From an uncultured Bacilli bacterium (GTDB lineage: Bacteria; Bacillota_I; Bacilli_A; RF39; UBA660), in assembly GCA_944371545.1 (NCBI GenBank), contig CALVXT010000088.1, positions 1 through 5,959 of the forward strand: DNA of 5,959 nucleotides. Direction: 5' to 3'. A program made the translations under genes and the position numbers. Within the stretch, counting starts at the first letter, position 1; every line of letters begins with the position of its first letter. A model generated the notes under the pieces. That model had not been told where the DNA came from and made no database searches. It was given only the letters and a program-made list of their open reading frames with translations. This document shows, one piece after another, positions 1 through 5,927 of the stretch.

Positions 1-44
1 ATTAGAGAAATATAGAAAAAAGTCTTATAAATAAAAGAAAAAAC

Positions 45-81
45 AAGTGGTAGTATATAAAACTTTGCACACTACCTTTTT
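45..81 (+). terminator. Possible rho-independent terminator of an off-window upstream gene
   Basis: GGTAGT (49-54) pairs with ACTACC (71-76) across a 16-nt loop. Two to three further outer pairs are possible after one mismatch, and a run of five T follows at 77-81. The stem is short, so this is only a candidate. Its position just before the nfo ribosome-binding site would separate nfo from a gene to the left, or could form a leader hairpin in a read-through transcript. Confidence 0.4.
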
Positions 82-98
82 GAAAGTGAGAGGATAGT

Positions 99-1001
99 AT
101 GATCATAGGAAGTCATGTTTCTTTTGGAAGTGAACAATTACTTGGAAGTGTTAAAGAAGCACTTTCTTATCAAGCAAGCACATTTATGTTTTATACCGGT
201 GCACCTCAAAATACGATGCGTAAGAAAATTGATAGACATCTAACAGAAGAAGCCAAAAAAATTATGAAAGAAAATGGCATAGACATTAAAAATGTTATTT
301 GTCATGCCCCATATATTATAAATTTAGCAAATAAAAAAGATTTAGAAAAATGGCAATTCAGTATAAATTTTTTAAAACAAGAATTAGAAAGATGCGATGA
401 ATTAGGTATTTCCTATCTTGTTTTGCATCCTGGAAGTGCCGTAGGTTATCCTATAAATGAAGCATTACAAAATATTGTTGATGCATTAAACATTGTATTA
501 GAAACCGATTTTTCTTGTTTGATTTTATTAGAAACGATGGCTGGAAAAGGAACAGAATGTGGTAAAAATTTAGATGAAATAGCCTATTTAATTCAAAATA
601 CACATAAATCTATTGGTGTATGTCTAGATACTTGTCACCTAAATGATGCAGGGTATGAAATGAAAGAATTTTCTGAATTTTTAGATCTGTTTGATCAAAA
701 AATTGGCATTGAAAAAATTAAATGTGTTCATGTAAACGATAGTAAAAATCTTCTCGCGTCTCATAAAGATCGCCATGCAAACATTGGCTATGGAACAATT
801 GGATTTGAAAACCTTTTAAATATTTGTTACAACGAAAAATTAAAAGATGTTCCTAAAATTTTAGAAACACCTTATGTTGGCGATTCATGGGAGTCAAAAG
901 AAAAAAAATATCCTCCTTATCGTTTTGAAATCGCTATGTTAAGAGAAAAAAAATTTAACGAAAATTTACTACAATCGATTCAAGAATACTATAACAAATA
1001 A
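99..1001 (+). CDS. nfo: Endonuclease IV (apurinic/apyrimidinic endonuclease)
   Basis: Cytoplasmic base-excision-repair enzyme that cleaves the DNA backbone 5' to abasic sites, using three metal ions in a TIM barrel. The 300 residues are close to the usual family length. Family signatures are LETMAGKGTE (144-153), CLDTCHLNDAGY (175-186) and HVNDSK followed by DRHANIGYGTIG (211-235). The expected metal ligands are all visible: H69, H110, E145, D177, H180, H211, D224, H226 and E256. The ATG at 99 follows GAGAGG (88-93) with a 5-nt gap, and the protein begins MIIGSHVSF, matching the family N-terminus, so the start is secure. The stop codon lies inside the 3' end of the opposite-strand gene, and no separate terminator is seen directly after it. 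The enzyme looks fully functional. Confidence 0.97.
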   Translation: MIIGSHVSFGSEQLLGSVKEALSYQASTFMFYTGAPQNTMRKKIDRHLTEEAKKIMKENGIDIKNVICHAPYIINLANKKDLEKWQFSINFLKQELERCDELGISYLVLHPGSAVGYPINEALQNIVDALNIVLETDFSCLILLETMAGKGTECGKNLDEIAYLIQNTHKSIGVCLDTCHLNDAGYEMKEFSEFLDLFDQKIGIEKIKCVHVNDSKNLLASHKDRHANIGYGTIGFENLLNICYNEKLKDVPKILETPYVGDSWESKEKKYPPYRFEIAMLREKKFNENLLQSIQEYYNK

Positions 1002-1249
1002 CCATATTTTTGGTAATAAATAACAATCAGTTTTTGAATCTTTTTAAAATTTTCCTCTGAAAATTGTTCTTTATATCTTTCTAAATGTAAAAGATTGGGA
1101 TTGCGAAAAACCATTTCCCAATTTTTTTTGACAAAAGTATAAGTAAATTGTAGTTCACTTTCAGACAAAAAAACATTATTTTTTTTAGCAAAATCATCAA
1201 CTTGTTCAATGGATAAATTTTCCATATACCGCTTTACTAAATTATACAT
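989..1249 (-). CDS. Small DUF2624-like (YqfT-like) protein
   Basis: This 86-residue protein is soluble, rich in charged and aromatic residues, and probably all helical; it has no signal peptide or membrane segment. Reading on the minus strand, AGGTGAT (1262-1256) lies 6 nt before the ATG, an excellent ribosome-binding site that argues for a real gene. The segment from about residue 14 (IEQVDDFAKKNNVFLSESE) resembles the opening of DUF2624, the family of Bacillus subtilis YqfT, encoded close to nfo (yqfS). That assignment is from memory and rests partly on position. Function is unknown. Unlike the Bacillus arrangement, the gene here faces nfo, and its TAG stop (989-991) overlaps the last 13 bp of nfo. 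It diverges from the penicillin-binding protein gene across a 66-bp gap. The family call is moderately likely; that the gene is real is more likely. Confidence 0.65.
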   Translation of the reverse strand: MYNLVKRYMENLSIEQVDDFAKKNNVFLSESELQFTYTFVKKNWEMVFRNPNLLHLERYKEQFSEENFKKIQKLIVIYYQKYGYLL

Positions 1250-1255
1250 TAAAAA

Positions 1256-1262
1256 ATCACCT
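1256..1262 (-). promoter_or_regulatory. Ribosome-binding site of the minus-strand DUF2624-like gene
   Basis: AGGTGAT on the minus strand, 6 nt before the ATG at 1249-1247. It fixes the start and supports the gene as real. It lies inside the left arm of the inverted repeat. Confidence 0.75.
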
Positions 1263-1304
1263 AGTATATAGTATGTTTTTTCTACTTTTTTAAATACTAA
1301 TACT

Positions 1305-1310
1305 AGGTGA
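1305..1310 (+). promoter_or_regulatory. Ribosome-binding site fixing the transpeptidase start at 1316
   Basis: AGGTGA lies 5 nt before the ATG at 1316. The GTG inside this site (1307-1309) is in frame with the gene, so automatic callers may start three codons early. The Shine-Dalgarno reading makes ATG 1316 the better start. Confidence 0.85.
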
Positions 1311-1315
1311 TTTTT

Positions 1316-3211
1316 ATGAAATTAAAACTTTTTTTACTCTTTTTATTTTTAAGTTTTGGTGGAGTAATCTATACAATTAATCATACAAATCATACATATT
1401 ATAGTCAGTTATTAGAAGAAAAAACGGAAAAAGTTGTTTATGGTTCTTCTGCACCAAGAGGGCGTATCTTAGATCAAAATGGAAATGTTTTAGTGGATAA
1501 CGTTGGTATAATTGAAATTGCATATCATAAACCTGTCAATAGTACAATTAAAAGTGAGATAGAAATCGCGACTTTACTTGAACCTTTTGTAAAAGAATAT
1601 AATTTAACTTTAACAAACTTAAAAAATTATTATCTAGCTATACATAATAATGGAAAAGATTTAATTACAGAAGAAGAATGGAAGTTGTGGGAAGAAAGAA
1701 AACTTAGTAATGAGGATATTTCTGATTTAAAATGGAATCGTATTACAGAAGAAATGTTAGTTTTTGAAGAAAAAGAAAAAAGAATCATTTATCTTTTTTC
1801 CTTAATGAATGATGGATATTCTTATGAAGATAAAATTTTACTTTCTGATGTTACAGAAGAAGAACTAGCTAAAATTATGGCTTTAAATATTTCTTCTATT
1901 AAATCAGTTATTTCTTCTAAAAGAGTTTATCCGTATGGAGAAACATTAAAAAGTATTTTAGGAACCATCGGAAACATTCCTAAAGAAAATGTAACAGACT
2001 TTTTAAATAATGGATATAGCTTAGATGATGTTGTAGGTACAAGCGGAATAGAAGAAGAGTATGAGAGTATTTTAAAAGGAAAAAAGGCTAAGTATTATAT
2101 AAATTCAGATAATACTTTAACACTTTTAGAAGAAGCAAAAATAGGAACAGATGTAGTTTTAAATATTGATATAAATATTCAACTAGAATTGGAGCGCATT
2201 TTAAAAGAAGAAATGATTTTAGCTAGCAAGAAAAGTACGAGCAAATTTTTTAAAGAAGCATATGCAATGGTTGGTAATCCAAAAACTGGAGGTGTTTTAG
2301 CACTTGCAGGCCTTAAATTAAAAGATGATGGAGAATTTCAAGATATAACGATTACAGCATTTACTTCCTCTTATGCAATGGGAAGTGTAGTGAAGGGAGC
2401 GAGTAATACAGTAGGGTATTTAACTGGAGCAATTGAAGTAGGCAAAAAAGTTTTGGATAGTTGTGTAAAATTATATAGTCAACCTTCCAAGTGTTCTTAT
2501 CAAAAACTTGGATATGTTGATGATATTACAGCTTTAAAAACTTCTTCAAATTATTACCAATTTTTAACGGCAATTAAATCGACAGGCCAAGCTTATAAAT
2601 ATAATATGAATTTTCAAGTTACGGAAGATAACTTTAAAAAATATCGTGATGTTTTTGCTTCTTATGGATTAGGAGTGAAAACTGAAATAGATTTTCCAAC
2701 TGAAGATACAGGAATGAGGGGAAGTAAAGTAGCAGGGGATCTACTTTTAAACTTTGCAATAGGACAATATGATACATATACTCCAATTAGTCTTTTACAA
2801 TATATTAATACAATTTCAAGTTATGGAAATCGTTATGCCTTACGATTAAAGAAAGAAGAATACAATACATTTTTAAATCAAGTTGGTTTAGAAAGTAATT
2901 ATTATGATCGAATTATTGAAGGAATGTATCAAGTATTTCATGGTGGAACAGCTTCTAGTTATGTAAATAAAAAATTAAATGCAGTAGGAAAGACCGGAAC
3001 AGCAGAGACATTTTATGACAGTAATCAAGATGGTGTGGTAGATACTGAAGTAATCACATCGACATTAGCTTACTATTTTCCAAGGGAAGAACCAAAGTAT
3101 TCAGTTGCTATAGTCGCACCTTTTTTAACAAACAGTACAAGTTATCGTTATCCATTTACTAAAACAGTAAGCTTAAAAATTAGCTCTTATTTACAAAATT
3201 TGAATTTATAA
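1316..3211 (+). CDS. Class B penicillin-binding protein (peptidoglycan D,D-transpeptidase, PBP2/FtsI type)
   Basis: Membrane-anchored enzyme that cross-links peptidoglycan outside the cell. Its 631 residues (from ATG 1316) fit the family. Residues 2-22 form one membrane segment. The PBP-dimer region follows, with RGRILDQNG (48-56), RVYPYG, and GTSGIEEEYE beginning at G241. The transpeptidase domain has NPKTGGVLALAG (321-332), SVVK with nucleophile S357 and K360, SSN (410-412) and KTG (559-561), so all three catalytic motifs are intact. The familiar E-P-G before the nucleophile is replaced by A-M-G. Two features stand out: a calcium-loop-like DSNQDGVVDTEV (568-579) after KTG, and only two cysteines in the whole protein (C383, C393). 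No glycosyltransferase domain is present. It may be the elongation (PbpA/MrdA-like) or division enzyme; I cannot decide, so no symbol is given. No clear promoter is visible in the short divergent gap. Confidence 0.95.
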   Translation: MKLKLFLLFLFLSFGGVIYTINHTNHTYYSQLLEEKTEKVVYGSSAPRGRILDQNGNVLVDNVGIIEIAYHKPVNSTIKSEIEIATLLEPFVKEYNLTLTNLKNYYLAIHNNGKDLITEEEWKLWEERKLSNEDISDLKWNRITEEMLVFEEKEKRIIYLFSLMNDGYSYEDKILLSDVTEEELAKIMALNISSIKSVISSKRVYPYGETLKSILGTIGNIPKENVTDFLNNGYSLDDVVGTSGIEEEYESILKGKKAKYYINSDNTLTLLEEAKIGTDVVLNIDINIQLELERILKEEMILASKKSTSKFFKEAYAMVGNPKTGGVLALAGLKLKDDGEFQDITITAFTSSYAMGSVVKGASNTVGYLTGAIEVGKKVLDSCVKLYSQPSKCSYQKLGYVDDITALKTSSNYYQFLTAIKSTGQAYKYNMNFQVTEDNFKKYRDVFASYGLGVKTEIDFPTEDTGMRGSKVAGDLLLNFAIGQYDTYTPISLLQYINTISSYGNRYALRLKKEEYNTFLNQVGLESNYYDRIIEGMYQVFHGGTASSYVNKKLNAVGKTGTAETFYDSNQDGVVDTEVITSTLAYYFPREEPKYSVAIVAPFLTNSTSYRYPFTKTVSLKISSYLQNLNL

Positions 3212-3220
3212 AAAGCATGT

Positions 3221-4231
3221 ATGTACTTTAATATTAAAAAAGAAAATGAATGGACTGATTATCAATTTAAGAAAATTTATTATAAATTAAATTTAAACGG
3301 AAATACAGTTAGCTTTCTTTCTAATGATGCTCGAAATCAATTTATTAAAAGTTTATCTACTTTAGAAAGTTCCAATAAAAAAAGAAGTTTTGAGAAAAGT
3401 AAGGCTATATTTTTAAATCTGTCATGTAAACAATATAGTGAAGTAGGTAATTATTTTGAAGGTCTTGCAAAAGTTGAATTCCAATATAAATGGGGTTTTA
3501 TTGATCAAGAGGGCAAAGAGATTGTTCCTTGCAGATATGATGATGTTTATAGATTTCAAGAAAGTATGGCAGCAGTACGCCTAAATAATAAATGGGGTTT
3601 TATAGATAAAGAAGGTAAAGAGATTGTTCCTTGTCAATATGATAATGTTTATAGCTTTCAAAAAGGTATGGCAGCAGTATGTCTAGATAATAAATGGGGC
3701 TTTATCAATAAAGAAGGTAAAGAAATTGTTCCTTATAGATATAATAAAGTTTGTAGCTTTCAAAAAGGTATGGCAGCAGTATGTCTAGATAATAAATGGG
3801 GTTTTATAGATAAAGAAGGTAAAGAGATTGTTCCTTACAGATATGATAATGTTTATAGCTTTCAAGAAGGCAAGGTAAAAGTATGTCTAGATAATAAATG
3901 GGGAGTCATTAATGAGTCAGGAAAAGAAATAATTCCATGTATATATGATAAAATCTGTATTTTTGATAACGTTATTATTGCTAATGATCAGGATAAGGTG
4001 ATTTTATTAACCAAAGAAGGAACTCCATTGACTCAAACTTTTATAATTGAAAGTTTAGAAGATTTAAAAAAATTGCCTTTAAATGTCTCAATTCTTAGTA
4101 TGAAAGAAAAAGTTGGTTTGAAATATGATCAGGATAACGTTTGGTTTGATACTTTAGAAGAACAAGAAAATTTTATTCAAGAAGTAAGTGTGGATTCCGA
4201 TTTTTCTTTAAAAAAAACAATTTCTTTATAA
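3221..4231 (+). CDS. WG-repeat protein
   Basis: A 336-residue protein, probably cytoplasmic since it lacks a signal peptide or membrane segment. Residues 1-70 are a lysine- and asparagine-rich N-terminal region. A half repeat (about 71-89) leads into five 34-residue WG units, each beginning KWG, at 90, 124, 158, 192 and 226. The unit pattern is KWGFIDKEGKEIVP, then YDNVYSFQ, then MAAVCLDN. A 78-residue tail follows. WG repeats (KWG/WG_beta_rep type) are thought to form beta structures that bind partners; no catalytic function can be inferred. The ATG is the first possible start after an in-frame TAA, but no good Shine-Dalgarno precedes it. The gene starts 9 nt after the transpeptidase stop and in the same frame, so translation probably depends on coupling or restart. 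Expression with the transpeptidase is likely; a shared task is not shown. Confidence 0.88.
   Translation: MYFNIKKENEWTDYQFKKIYYKLNLNGNTVSFLSNDARNQFIKSLSTLESSNKKRSFEKSKAIFLNLSCKQYSEVGNYFEGLAKVEFQYKWGFIDQEGKEIVPCRYDDVYRFQESMAAVRLNNKWGFIDKEGKEIVPCQYDNVYSFQKGMAAVCLDNKWGFINKEGKEIVPYRYNKVCSFQKGMAAVCLDNKWGFIDKEGKEIVPYRYDNVYSFQEGKVKVCLDNKWGVINESGKEIIPCIYDKICIFDNVIIANDQDKVILLTKEGTPLTQTFIIESLEDLKKLPLNVSILSMKEKVGLKYDQDNVWFDTLEEQENFIQEVSVDSDFSLKKTISL
3488..3994 (+). repeat. 102-bp tandem repeats encoding WG units
   Basis: Four exact-length 102-bp units start at 3488, 3590, 3692 and 3794, and a diverged fifth starts at 3896. All are in frame and encode 34 residues each. Conservation extends to DNA: 3652-3699 equals 3754-3801 over 48 nt, and 3585-3632 equals 3789-3836 over 48 nt. 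Such DNA-level identity points to recent duplication or gene conversion, and makes copy number prone to change between strains and in assemblies. Confidence 0.92.
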
Positions 4232-4245
4232 CTTGTCTTTCTTAG

Positions 4246-4276
4246 AAACAGGAAAAATTTAATCTGTTTTTCTTTT
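4246..4276 (+). terminator. Possible weak terminator after the WG-repeat gene
   Basis: AAACAG (4246-4251) pairs with CTGTTT (4264-4269) around a 12-nt loop, running into a T-rich stretch to 4276. The stem is only six pairs with two G-C pairs, so efficiency would be low. The next gene has its own leader (4277-4331), where TATGAT (4304-4309) could be a -10 box, but no -35 is visible at the usual distance. A separate transcription start there is possible but not shown. Confidence 0.33.
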
Positions 4277-4320
4277 GGAAAAGAATAGTATTTTTAATAA
4301 AAATATGATACTCTAATAGT

Positions 4321-4326
4321 AGGTGA
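4321..4326 (+). promoter_or_regulatory. Ribosome-binding site fixing the membrane-protein start at 4332
   Basis: AGGTGA sits 5 nt before the ATG at 4332, the same layout as before the transpeptidase gene. The GTG inside it (4323-4325) is in frame and could be mistaken for the start, adding three false residues. Confidence 0.85.
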
Positions 4327-4331
4327 AGTTT

Positions 4332-4868
4332 ATGAAAAAAGAAAGTTTTTTATGGAATATTTATTTGAGTGGAGGTATTATCCTTTTAGGAAGTTGTTTC
4401 TTACTTTTTCCCTTATTCCATATAACAGACATTACATTAGTATTTCGTATATTTTTAAGTGTTTTTACTCTTATTTCTCTTATAGGTTTTGGAGCTCAAT
4501 ATAAAAATAAAGAATATTCATCCTTTTTAATTTTTTTAGTAAGTATTGTTCTATTAATTCTTAGTTTTCCAGTTTCTTTAACGGAACAGCCCAAAATTTT
4601 AGCGTTGTCTTTATTAATTTGGATTTTATTTGTATCTTTAGCTAAAGTAAAAAGAGCAGATTTCTTTCATGATCGAAAAAGTAAAATTTGGTGTTTAGAA
4701 ATTTCTTTATTATTTCTATTCTTCTTAAATGGAATATTTACTTGTATAAATTTTGCTTTTTCTGAAACAACAACTGTTTTAAATTTTGGTTACTTTACAT
4801 TTTTATATGGTGTGTTAGAAATTCAAGAATATTTGCTCATTTATTTTACGAAAGGAAAATTAAAATGA
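4332..4868 (+). CDS. Six-helix integral membrane protein, possibly HdeD/DUF308-like
   Basis: The 178 residues hold six hydrophobic segments at about 10-30, 35-56, 62-82, 87-105, 119-142 and 148-172. Positively charged residues (N-terminal KK, KNK near 58-60, KVKR and DRKSK at 105-118, C-terminal KGKLK) all fall on one side, giving a consistent topology with both ends in the cytoplasm. Length, six helices and the GIILLGSCFLLFPLF segment (15-29) recall HdeD/DUF308 membrane proteins. The match is weak and I do not assign a function. No catalytic or metal-binding motif is seen. Its TGA stop overlaps the next gene's ATG as ATGA, so the two are almost certainly co-transcribed and translationally coupled. 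This is also the one TGA-terminated frame here, which argues for the standard code. Confidence 0.85.
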   Translation: MKKESFLWNIYLSGGIILLGSCFLLFPLFHITDITLVFRIFLSVFTLISLIGFGAQYKNKEYSSFLIFLVSIVLLILSFPVSLTEQPKILALSLLIWILFVSLAKVKRADFFHDRKSKIWCLEISLLFLFFLNGIFTCINFAFSETTTVLNFGYFTFLYGVLEIQEYLLIYFTKGKLK

Positions 4869-5731
4869 GAGTAGTAGAGGATTTTAAAGAATATCAAATT
4901 TTAGATATGGCTGATGGCCAAAAATTAGAAAAATGGCAAAATGTACTTTTAATACGACCCGATCCTCAAATTATCTGGCCAACTCCAATGTTTCGAGAAC
5001 AATGGGATAAAGCAGATGCAATTTATCGCCGAAGTAGTAGTGGCGGTGGGAATTGGGAAATAAAGAAAGATATTCCAACTCCCTTTTATGTCCATTATCG
5101 TGATTTAACTTTTTGTTTAAAACTTATGGGATTTAAACATACTGGATTATTTCCTGAACAAGCTACAAATTGGAATTTAATACGTGATGTAATTACAAAA
5201 GAAAAACGACCAATAAAAGTTTTAAATCTATTCGCGTATACGGGAGCTGCTTCAGTAGCCTCTTTAGCATCAGGAGCTAGTGTGGTTCATGTTGATTCTT
5301 CAAGAGGAATGGTTGATTGGGCTAAAGAAAATGTCAAAGTAAATCATTTAGAAGAAAAATCAATTCGTTTTATTGTTGATGATTGCTTAAAATTTGTTAA
5401 AAGAGAAATTAGAAGAGGAAATAAATATGACATCATCCTAATGGATCCGCCAAGTTTTGGACGGGGAAGTAAAAAAGAAGTTTGGACAATAGAGGAAAAC
5501 CTTTATGAACTTGTTCAATTATGTACAGAACTTATGAGTGAAAAATTTGTTTTATTTTTAATAAATTCTTACAGTACTGGTTTATCTAAAACAGTTTTAG
5601 AAAATATCTTGTACTTAACAGTAAACAAAAAGAAAAAAGGTGTAATTAGTAGTGATGAAATTGGTATAAAAATGCAAAACTCTTCACTTATTTTACCTTG
5701 TGGAGTGACGGCTATTTGGCAAGAAAAATAG
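4865..5731 (+). CDS. Compact class I SAM-dependent methyltransferase, RlmI/RlmK-related (COG1092-like)
   Basis: Cytoplasmic methyltransferase of 288 residues, probably acting on RNA. AAAGGA (4851-4856) lies 8 nt before the ATG. Family marks are LDMADGQKLEKW (13-24), RPDPQIIWP (31-39), GLFPEQ (94-99), the SAM-binding NLFAYTGAAS (121-130), acidic VDSS (143-146), the adenine-side DD (172-173), REIRRG (180-185) and MDPPSFGRG (193-201). E. coli RlmI is about 100 residues longer and has an N-terminal PUA domain, absent here. Where RlmI has its catalytic SCS, this protein has SYS (235-237), so an m5C mechanism through that cysteine is unlikely. From memory, a widespread group of short PUA-less relatives shares these motifs, so this is probably family-typical rather than damage. 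The methylated target is unknown. It is coupled to the membrane-protein gene upstream and ends before a strong terminator. Confidence 0.9.
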   Translation: MRVVEDFKEYQILDMADGQKLEKWQNVLLIRPDPQIIWPTPMFREQWDKADAIYRRSSSGGGNWEIKKDIPTPFYVHYRDLTFCLKLMGFKHTGLFPEQATNWNLIRDVITKEKRPIKVLNLFAYTGAASVASLASGASVVHVDSSRGMVDWAKENVKVNHLEEKSIRFIVDDCLKFVKREIRRGNKYDIILMDPPSFGRGSKKEVWTIEENLYELVQLCTELMSEKFVLFLINSYSTGLSKTVLENILYLTVNKKKKGVISSDEIGIKMQNSSLILPCGVTAIWQEK

Positions 5732-5791
5732 TCTAAATCTAAATTTATTAAAAAAAGAAATTTCTATTAATTTTAAAAATTTGTAATATAT

Positions 5792-5846
5792 AAAGAACCA
5801 ATTTATTGAATTTGAAGAAACAAATTTGAAAAATTGGCTCTTTTTT
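5792..5846 (+). terminator. Rho-independent terminator after the methyltransferase gene
   Basis: 5792-5804 pairs with 5831-5843 as a 13-position stem with one A-C mismatch (A5797/C5838). An AATTT/AAATT inner pairing within the long loop adds stability, and TTTTTT (5841-5846) follows. It lies 60 bp after the methyltransferase stop and just before a new promoter, as expected for the end of a transcription unit. The preceding stretch (5732-5791) is AT-rich and holds nothing I recognise. Confidence 0.8.
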
Positions 5847-5872
5847 AGAATAAAATCTCTGAAATCTGTAGT

Positions 5873-5901
5873 TTGACCTTCCTTTTCCCTTTTGATATAA
5901 A
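5873..5901 (+). promoter_or_regulatory. Strong sigma-A-type promoter for the gene at the right edge
   Basis: TTGACC (5873-5878) and TATAAA (5896-5901) are separated by exactly 17 bp, each one or two bases from consensus. The start of transcription would be near 5908, giving a leader of about 20 nt containing an excellent ribosome-binding site. This is the clearest promoter in the window. Confidence 0.82.
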
Positions 5902-5910
5902 TGGGACGAG

Positions 5911-5919
5911 AGGAGGTGA
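5911..5919 (+). promoter_or_regulatory. Near-perfect Shine-Dalgarno deciding a TTG start
   Basis: AGGAGGTGA is an uninterrupted nine-base match to the 16S anti-Shine-Dalgarno complement. The TTG at 5928 follows 8 nt later. An in-frame ATG at 5901 overlaps the -10 box and could not be translated from this promoter, and an in-frame GTG at 5916 lies inside the site itself. TTG is therefore the best start. Confidence 0.75.
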
Positions 5920-5927
5920 ATAATTTA

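Larger units (their letters stand above)
1252..1315. repeat. Inverted repeat spanning the divergent leader, with an RBS in each arm
   Basis: The left arm 1252-1267 (AAAAATCACCTAGTAT) is the exact reverse complement of 1300-1315. The match continues inward as TAGTAT (1269-1274) against ATACTA (1294-1299), with A1268 as a single bulge, leaving a 19-nt loop (1275-1293). In total about 22 base pairs can form. Each arm contains an AGGTGA ribosome-binding site, one for the minus-strand small gene and one for the transpeptidase gene. On either strand the structure reads A-tract, stem with a GC-containing core, T-tract. It could therefore act as an operator, a two-way terminator-like element, or an RBS-masking hairpin in read-through RNA. 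Which of these applies is inference. Confidence 0.85.

Noticed and set aside
1001..1014. ACCA/TGGT as a terminator between nfo and the convergent gene
   Set aside because: Only four base pairs with no usable T-tract after the stem on the plus strand.
1263..1268. Minus-strand TATACT as a -10 box for the DUF2624-like gene
   Set aside because: It abuts the ribosome-binding site, so the RNA would start within or after the site, and no -35 lies at the right distance.
4289..4305. Seven-base-pair hairpin TATTTTT/AAAAATA before the membrane-protein gene
   Set aside because: Made only of A-T pairs with a three-base loop, and expected often by chance in such AT-rich spacers. It is not followed by a T-run.
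51..4320. TAGTAT/ATACTA as a shared operator in three intergenic regions (51-56, 95-100, 1262-1305, 4286-4312)
   Set aside because: Suggestive, but an AT-only-plus-one-G hexamer is common in this composition, and it also occurs inside coding sequence (986-991). Spacing and orientation differ between sites.
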